Source: an uncultured Acetatifactor sp.
GTDB taxonomy: Bacteria > Bacillota > Clostridia > Lachnospirales > Lachnospiraceae
Direction of reading: 5' to 3'
DNA: 7,349 nt
NCBI GenBank assembly: GCA_910585015.1
Contig: CAJUCT010000097.1
Coordinates: 1 to 7,349, forward strand
Part shown: positions 3,517 to 7,349 of the stretch, piece after piece
How the letters are laid out: every line of letters starts with the position of its first letter
How positions within the stretch are numbered: the first letter of the stretch is position 1
Notes under the pieces: generated by a model
Told to the model about the DNA's origin: nothing
Database searches by the model: none
The model's input: the letters and a program-made list of their open reading frames with translations, nothing else
Made by a program: the position numbers and the translations under genes

Positions 3517-5518
3517 AAATCACCTCCTTCCCGTCCGATTTTAGAATCATGGTAACTTTCTCACCGTCATAACCAACAGACAGGGCCGGGTCATTTGAAA
3601 TCTTCAGACAGCCAACGCCATCCCTGCCGCATAGATAAACGCAGTCGGAATCCATGCGGTTGATAAAGTACAGCCCCTGCTCGGTCAGGCAAAAGTCGTA
3701 AGCAACAACATTCCGAAACGGTCTTGCTTTGTGGGTCTTGGTGTCATACGCTGTCAGCAAAGAATTTTCGTTGATGAAGTAGATCGTCCGCCCATCAAAC
3801 GCTATATTTCCTCTGGTGGGGATGTCCAGCATTTGCGTTCGCTGGATCGTCCTGCCCACCTCCGTAATTCCATCATTCGTAATAAAAAAGAGACTGTCAT
3901 CGTTCAGGAAAAAGCCGTAGCAGTATTGCAGAAACATCCAGGTATCCCCCACGGTATAGTCAATTCCCAGCAGAGATCGCCCGCTGTCCGTTATTTTCTC
4001 AAAAATAACCTGTTCCTCAAAGGTTTCTGTATCAAGCTGGACGATGGACACCTGGGTAGCTGTGCTGTTGTAGCTGCCGACCCGATCCACATACTGCTCT
4101 GTGCGGGAGGCCATATAATAAATGTACGGGGCATCCATATAGACGGCTTTGACGGATTCCCCATCCGAAAAGGCCCCAAACAGCGGAGAGAGGGCCAAAT
4201 CCGTCAAAGCGCCGGTTGCCCGGTTTTCCAGAGCGTATGTCCGCGTCTGGTCATCGTAGATCACACTGTAAGTTTCCGACGCACTTTGCGAAGATGAATT
4301 GAATATCCCGTTTGCGGATTCTGCGACAGAGCAGCCGGACAGCGAGAGCAACACCAGCAGGCAGAGCGCGGCAGCCCCGCAGCCTCTGACGGATTTTCCT
4401 CCGGACTGCCAGCAGTTTGTGTTTTGCCGCAGCACCCACCATACCATGAGGGCACAGCACACAGCAGACAGGCCAAACAGGGCCAGCAGTTCCTGGGGGG
4501 AACGCTCCGAAAAAGTCACGACGGATTCACCTGTCAACGGATCCTCCATGGAGGAAGCCCCCTCCAGAAAGCCGGTTGCCAGCAGGAACGGCAGGGGCAG
4601 CGGCAAGCGGTAACAAATCTGTCTGGACAGGCCGATGTAGGGTATCAAGGTGGATGCCGCTCCGATCACCACCGTCAAAGCATATTTCTTCACCAAAACG
4701 GAGGTAAAGAGCAGCAGGGCGGCGAGATACACCGAGCCAAAACAGCGCAGGACGGTCAGAATCAGATACGCGGCCAGCAAAGAGATATTTTTTGTACTGC
4801 TCCCAAAACTGGCGATGCTCTGAACAGGGTATTCCCCGTGGGGCAGGCCGTATTTTATTCCAAAGAAAGCAAAGCGAATCAGGGCCAGCCCTCCACAGAG
4901 AGCGAACACGGCGCAGAGGGTCATCACGACTTTGCTTCTGGCGCTCTTACGGCTCTGCGGAGCCGTCCGCAAAAGCGCATCCATCTGGCAGCTATACTCC
5001 GAGCCAAAAACCGTAGCTGCCAAAATCAAAATGACAAGGAACAGCGGGAAGTCCAGCGTTTGGGCGGAAAACAGCCCCGCCCAGCCGTTTGTTTTAAGAA
5101 AGTAACGATTGCCGGTGTTCTCGCAGATATATAAATATTGCTGATACACGGCTTCAAAGCCATGCTCATGGGCCAATACAGTGCCCGCCTCCGCAATCTG
5201 CCGCTCATATTGTTCCGCTGTGATCTGGCCGCTGTAATAGCTTTCCTGGGACCCGGAGCGGGTACTGCGGGCCTCCGTGATGGTCTGGGCCTCCTGCTCA
5301 AGCCAAGCGGCCTTTTCCCCTGTGTACGCCCCGTCCAGCCGTTCAAGATACCACTCGTATTCCTGGCGGTATTCTTCCATCGCGCTGTTCTGCGGCCTGT
5401 CGGCTGCAGCCAGCCAAACCGTACTGACCAGGAGCGCGGCCAGGATATAGCATAGGCCCCGCTGGTAAATCATCAGTTTTTTCCATTCATAAGAGAAAAC
5501 GCTCATTTGTTTTCGCAT
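3506..5518 (-). CDS. ABC-2-type permease fused to an extracytoplasmic lipoprotein-like beta-propeller domain
   Basis: This is a 670-residue membrane protein. ATG at 5518 is chosen over the upstream in-frame start at 5560 because GGGAGG (5525-5530) lies six bases ahead of it and MRKQMSVFSYEWKKL is a typical ABC-2 permease beginning. Hydrophobic segments are at about 20-38, 155-172, 196-220, 245-275, 279-296 and 340-362. A charged, partly helical external loop fills 45-150. FGSEYSCQMDALLRTAPQSR (171-190) is the cytoplasmic motif of permeases that couple to an ATPase. At 377-396 the sequence is that of a lipoprotein signal ending in LSGC (Cys396), here acting as a seventh segment. The rest (about 400-670) is beta-rich with repeated IYY/IYF and YDTKT-type strands, like the DUF5050-type propellers. 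By topology it would lie outside the cell. It is likely an export or antimicrobial-peptide-response transporter subunit (inference). No ATPase gene is in the window. It sits behind its own promoter and the two-component genes. Confidence 0.75.
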   Translation of the reverse strand: MRKQMSVFSYEWKKLMIYQRGLCYILAALLVSTVWLAAADRPQNSAMEEYRQEYEWYLERLDGAYTGEKAAWLEQEAQTITEARSTRSGSQESYYSGQITAEQYERQIAEAGTVLAHEHGFEAVYQQYLYICENTGNRYFLKTNGWAGLFSAQTLDFPLFLVILILAATVFGSEYSCQMDALLRTAPQSRKSARSKVVMTLCAVFALCGGLALIRFAFFGIKYGLPHGEYPVQSIASFGSSTKNISLLAAYLILTVLRCFGSVYLAALLLFTSVLVKKYALTVVIGAASTLIPYIGLSRQICYRLPLPLPFLLATGFLEGASSMEDPLTGESVVTFSERSPQELLALFGLSAVCCALMVWWVLRQNTNCWQSGGKSVRGCGAAALCLLVLLSLSGCSVAESANGIFNSSSQSASETYSVIYDDQTRTYALENRATGALTDLALSPLFGAFSDGESVKAVYMDAPYIYYMASRTEQYVDRVGSYNSTATQVSIVQLDTETFEEQVIFEKITDSGRSLLGIDYTVGDTWMFLQYCYGFFLNDDSLFFITNDGITEVGRTIQRTQMLDIPTRGNIAFDGRTIYFINENSLLTAYDTKTHKARPFRNVVAYDFCLTEQGLYFINRMDSDCVYLCGRDGVGCLKISNDPALSVGYDGEKVTMILKSDGKEVIFEP
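4388..4402 (-). promoter_or_regulatory. Fossil ribosome binding site at the permease-lipoprotein joint
   Basis: On the minus strand GGAGG (4398-4402) is followed after seven bases by GTC (4388-4390), the codon for Val377. Val377 is exactly where a free lipoprotein signal peptide (xRGCGAAALCLLVLLSLSGC) would begin. If that codon were GTG or ATG this would be a textbook gene start. It reads as the remains of a separate lipoprotein gene now fused to the permease. Confidence 0.4.
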
Positions 5519-5546
5519 AAATATCCTCCCTTGTTTTGGTGGACTA

Positions 5547-5578
5547 AGTATAGCGGGCAAAAGTCAAAATTCGGTCAA
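5547..5578 (-). promoter_or_regulatory. Promoter of the permease-lipoprotein gene with a likely response-regulator box
   Basis: Reading the minus strand: TTGAC (5578-5574), six bases, TTGAC again (5567-5563), ten bases, then a good -10 hexamer TATACT (5552-5547). The start codon follows at 5518 behind GGGAGG. The two TTGAC copies have an 11-base period, the spacing at which OmpR/PhoB-type regulators bind side by side on one face of the helix. Neither copy is at the 17-base spacing of a normal -35 box (spacers of 20 and 9 bases), which fits an activated promoter. The obvious candidate activator is the neighbouring two-component pair; this link is inferred. Confidence 0.5.
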
Positions 5579-5584
5579 GAAATT

Positions 5585-5619
5585 CAAAATGCCGCCCCAA
5601 TTTTTGGGGCGGCATTTTG
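5585..5619 (-). terminator. Strong intrinsic terminator after the histidine kinase
   Basis: CAAAATGCCGCCCCAA (5585-5600) and TTGGGGCGGCATTTTG (5604-5619) form a perfect 16-base-pair, GC-cored stem with a three-base loop. The stem is flanked by A and T tracts that make it near-symmetrical and possibly active in both directions. On the minus strand it begins ten bases after the kinase stop. It separates the two-component transcript from the permease gene, which has its own promoter just beyond. Confidence 0.8.
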
Positions 5620-5629
5620 GAGGGACGAA

Positions 5630-6910
5630 TTATTGCTTGATGGTGATAGTGGCTTTTACGCAGGCTCCATGGGGCGATTGATTTGACAGTTCTATGGTTC
5701 CTCCATGCTTTTGGCACAGCACCCGGCTCACCGCAAGCCCCAGGCCCAGATGTTTGCCGGAGGTATCTTCAGAGTAGAACAAGGCGTTTTTTTTTCGTAG
5801 TATCTTTTCCGAAAAGCCCGGCCCATCGTCTGTCACAGTGGCCGACAGTGTTCCATGTTCCAAGTAAAAATCCAGTTCAATCTGATGTTCCGCAAAACGG
5901 AGGGCATTGGAGATCAGGTTTTCCAGAACACGGTACAACAACTCCCCATCAAAGACAGTCCTGCCCTTCGGCACATGAAAATCACAGAAAAAACGCACTT
6001 CGGTATTTTGAAACAGAATAGATAGAGAATCTGCCATATGCTGTAAAAAATCAGGAAGTTCCACTTCTCTGCGATGAACTTCTATTTCCTCGATAGTTCC
6101 CAGGTCACGCATGGTATCAGTATAGCGGCCCATGCGCTCTGCGGTAATGCCGAGATTAGAGAGCGCCTTTTCCAATTTTTCCTCCGTCAAGGTTCCGCCC
6201 TGACTGTTCTCCTGCAAATATTCCACATAGCCGGTCATGATGGCGATGGGGTTGCGCAGATCGTGGGCCACGGACGCCTGCAATACACGGCGTTCCTCCA
6301 GCATACTCCACATCTGACGGTTATTCTCATATAATGTCTGCCGCATTTTCTCAAAGGCGGTACAGAGCTGCCCCAATTCATTCTGCCCGTCAAAGTTGAT
6401 TTGGAAGTTCAAATCCTGGTCTTGAATGTGTGCAGTGGCATCCATCAGGACAGTGATCGGCGGCTCCAGTACCTTGTGATAAAACCACCACGCACACAAA
6501 GTAATTCCAATCACAGTAAACAGGAGTGGCAACAGCACCATACAAATTTGCGAAACGAGGTAGGCCGTTCTCGCTTTAGGGGAAAGCATGGAGTAGCTGG
6601 ATTCAATACGCTCTATCATGTAGTTCGTCTGTCCCTGACTCTCGCTATGTTCCTGGCCGCCCGCTACCAGTTGGATGAATGGCGCTGGCAGGTCATCAAG
6701 GACATACCTCACCTTTGCCTCTGTGACCGTACCATCCGGGGCGGTTGTCTGCTGCGTCAGCCAGACCTCATTGGAATCGGGGAGAATATGCTTTTGGAAG
6801 CGGTAACAGCCGAAAATCGCAAGGGCGCTGCAAAAGAACACAATCAGCATTGTGACCGCCACAGCCTTCATAAAAGAGCGTTTCAATGACTGCCTTTTTA
6901 TTTTTTCCAT
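5630..6910 (-). CDS. Sensor histidine kinase with HAMP domain (OmpR-type two-component system)
   Basis: This is a 426-residue membrane sensor. The start is taken as ATG at 6910 (MEKIKRQSLKRSF); an in-frame TTG at 6928 would add six residues. Segments are about 15-36 (first membrane helix), 38-115 (a short extracytoplasmic sensor region), 117-144 (second helix, ending CAWWFY), 145-198 (HAMP) and 203-268 (dimerisation domain with the phosphoacceptor His216 in SVAHDLRNPIA). The ATPase domain follows, with the N box ENLISNALRFAE (330-341), the G1 box DDGPGF (361-366) and the G2 box GKHLGLGLA (385-393). All catalytic motifs are intact, so it should autophosphorylate and pass phosphate to the response regulator encoded upstream, whose stop it overlaps by 13 bases. 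The small sensor loop gives no clue to the signal; neighbouring an ABC-2-like permease suggests an envelope or peptide-antibiotic stimulus. Confidence 0.92.
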   Translation of the reverse strand: MEKIKRQSLKRSFMKAVAVTMLIVFFCSALAIFGCYRFQKHILPDSNEVWLTQQTTAPDGTVTEAKVRYVLDDLPAPFIQLVAGGQEHSESQGQTNYMIERIESSYSMLSPKARTAYLVSQICMVLLPLLFTVIGITLCAWWFYHKVLEPPITVLMDATAHIQDQDLNFQINFDGQNELGQLCTAFEKMRQTLYENNRQMWSMLEERRVLQASVAHDLRNPIAIMTGYVEYLQENSQGGTLTEEKLEKALSNLGITAERMGRYTDTMRDLGTIEEIEVHRREVELPDFLQHMADSLSILFQNTEVRFFCDFHVPKGRTVFDGELLYRVLENLISNALRFAEHQIELDFYLEHGTLSATVTDDGPGFSEKILRKKNALFYSEDTSGKHLGLGLAVSRVLCQKHGGTIELSNQSPHGACVKATITIKQ

Positions 6911-7349
6911 CGGTAGCCCATCCCCCAAACTGTTTCGATGTACTCACTTCCGCTGGCCTGCATGAGCTTTGCGCGGATTTTGCGGATATGCTCTTTAATC
7001 ACGCTGCTGTCGCCCTCCGCGTCATAGCCCCATACCGCCTCATAGATGCGTTCTTTGTCAAAGACCTGATTGGGGTTAGAGGACAGAAATTCGATGATGT
7101 CAAATTCTCTCTTGGAAAAGGAAAGCTCCTGCTCATTCCAAAATATTTTTCTGCCAGAGAGGTTGATAATCAGCCCCTGGGAGGTCACAACCTCCGGCGG
7201 GCGGTTATTCCGCTGGTCCCGGCGCAGATGAGCCTCAATGCGGGCAATCAATTCCTGTAAGCCGAAAGGCTTGGTGATATAGTCGTCCCCTCCCGCCCGC
7301 AGGCCGTTGACCTTATCCTGCTCTGTGATCCGCGCCGTCAGGAACAGGA
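6898..7349 (-). CDS. OmpR/PhoB-family response regulator, N-terminus outside the window
   Basis: The last 149 residues of the protein are present; it runs off the right edge of the window, so the start and the phosphorylated aspartate are not visible. The visible receiver part begins LFLTAR (the switch Thr at the end of beta-4) and contains DDYITKPF with the invariant Lys. A linker (about 40 residues in) leads to the winged-helix DNA-binding domain: FSKREFDIIEFLSSN, VWGYDAEGDSSVIKEHIRKI and the closing YIETVWGMGYRW. The VIKEHIRKIRAKL recognition helix is typical of OmpR-type regulators. The stop (6898-6900) overlaps the kinase ATG, so the pair is translated together. Likely targets include the permease promoter at 5547-5578 and its own promoter; both are inferred. 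Confidence 0.93.
   Translation of the reverse strand, partial: LFLTARITEQDKVNGLRAGGDDYITKPFGLQELIARIEAHLRRDQRNNRPPEVVTSQGLIINLSGRKIFWNEQELSFSKREFDIIEFLSSNPNQVFDKERIYEAVWGYDAEGDSSVIKEHIRKIRAKLMQASGSEYIETVWGMGYRWKK

Noticed and set aside
3307..3572. Plus-strand continuations of the AAA-ATPase-like slice into the GC-rich junction
   Set aside because: After GEE the residues lose all resemblance to the family and run antisense to the end of the permease gene, so the gene slice was ended near 3338.
3731..4297. Plus-strand open frame (188 codons) opposite the propeller domain
   Set aside because: No ribosome binding site or recognisable fold; it lies fully antisense to the fused gene.
4424..5134. 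Long plus-strand open frame (236 codons) opposite the permease
   Set aside because: It is rich in Gln, Arg and Gly with no membrane or domain pattern, and it mirrors a well-supported minus-strand gene with GC-biased codons, so it is an antisense shadow.
6401..7260. Plus-strand open frames opposite the kinase and response regulator
   Set aside because: They lie antisense to genes with complete catalytic motifs and have no features of their own.
1..7349. CRISPR array, tRNA, rRNA, riboswitch or origin
   Set aside because: No regularly spaced direct repeats, cloverleaf-like sequence with a CCA or T-loop signature, rRNA core sequence or iteron cluster was found on reading both strands.

Overview
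The window looks like accessory chromosome of a Gram-positive gut anaerobe of the Clostridia (Lachnospiraceae-like). The grounds are strong AAGGAGG-type ribosome binding sites, GTG/TTG starts, and protein families that I recognise from gut Firmicutes: an IS66 TnpA-like protein, an AAA-ATPase-like/PDDEXK_9 protein, an AraC regulator with a GyrI-like domain, and an OmpR-type two-component pair beside an ABC-2-type permease. The species cannot be read from the sequence. Base composition changes along the window: AT-rich at about 1-470, intermediate over the AraC/nitroreductase genes, and GC-rich over the permease and two-component genes. This suggests assembly from parts of different origin.

Left part (1-1180): a scar region. 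On the minus strand is the end of a type II toxin-antitoxin operon: a short RelE/ParE-like toxin preceded by an overlapping antitoxin whose front has been replaced. An IS66 TnpA remnant (plus strand) abuts it. That remnant is joined in frame to a frameshifted fragment of a helix-turn-helix protein. About 165 bases then lead to the next gene.

Centre-left (1183-2782): an apparently intact two-gene plus-strand unit. An AraC-family regulator with a GyrI-like ligand-binding half overlaps by 29 bases a nitroreductase that carries a pentapeptide-like tail. The arrangement suggests a small-molecule sensing and detoxification pair.

Centre (2783-3505): a second scar region. It holds a fragment of an IS4-like transposase (minus), a second protein-like reading frame of unknown origin, a 65-codon slice of an AAA-ATPase-like/PDDEXK_9 gene (plus), and about 170 bases of GC-rich sequence with a spaced inverted repeat. 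On the minus strand, a TTG start with a perfect Shine-Dalgarno begins a short ORF that may be the stump of a lost downstream gene.

Right part (3506-7349, all minus strand): an OmpR-type response regulator (N-terminus outside the window) overlaps a HAMP histidine kinase, followed by a strong intrinsic terminator. Then comes a separately promoted 670-residue protein that fuses a six-helix ABC-2-like permease to a lipoprotein-type signal and an extracytoplasmic beta-rich, propeller-like domain. Two TTGAC motifs 11 bases apart sit upstream of a TATACT -10 box for this gene. This is the layout expected of a promoter switched on by the neighbouring regulator. No ATPase partner is present in the window.

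I see no tRNA, rRNA, CRISPR array or replication origin. The observations most worth following are the permease-lipoprotein fusion with what looks like a fossil ribosome binding site at the joint, the predicted regulator box, and the rebuilt antitoxin reading frame.
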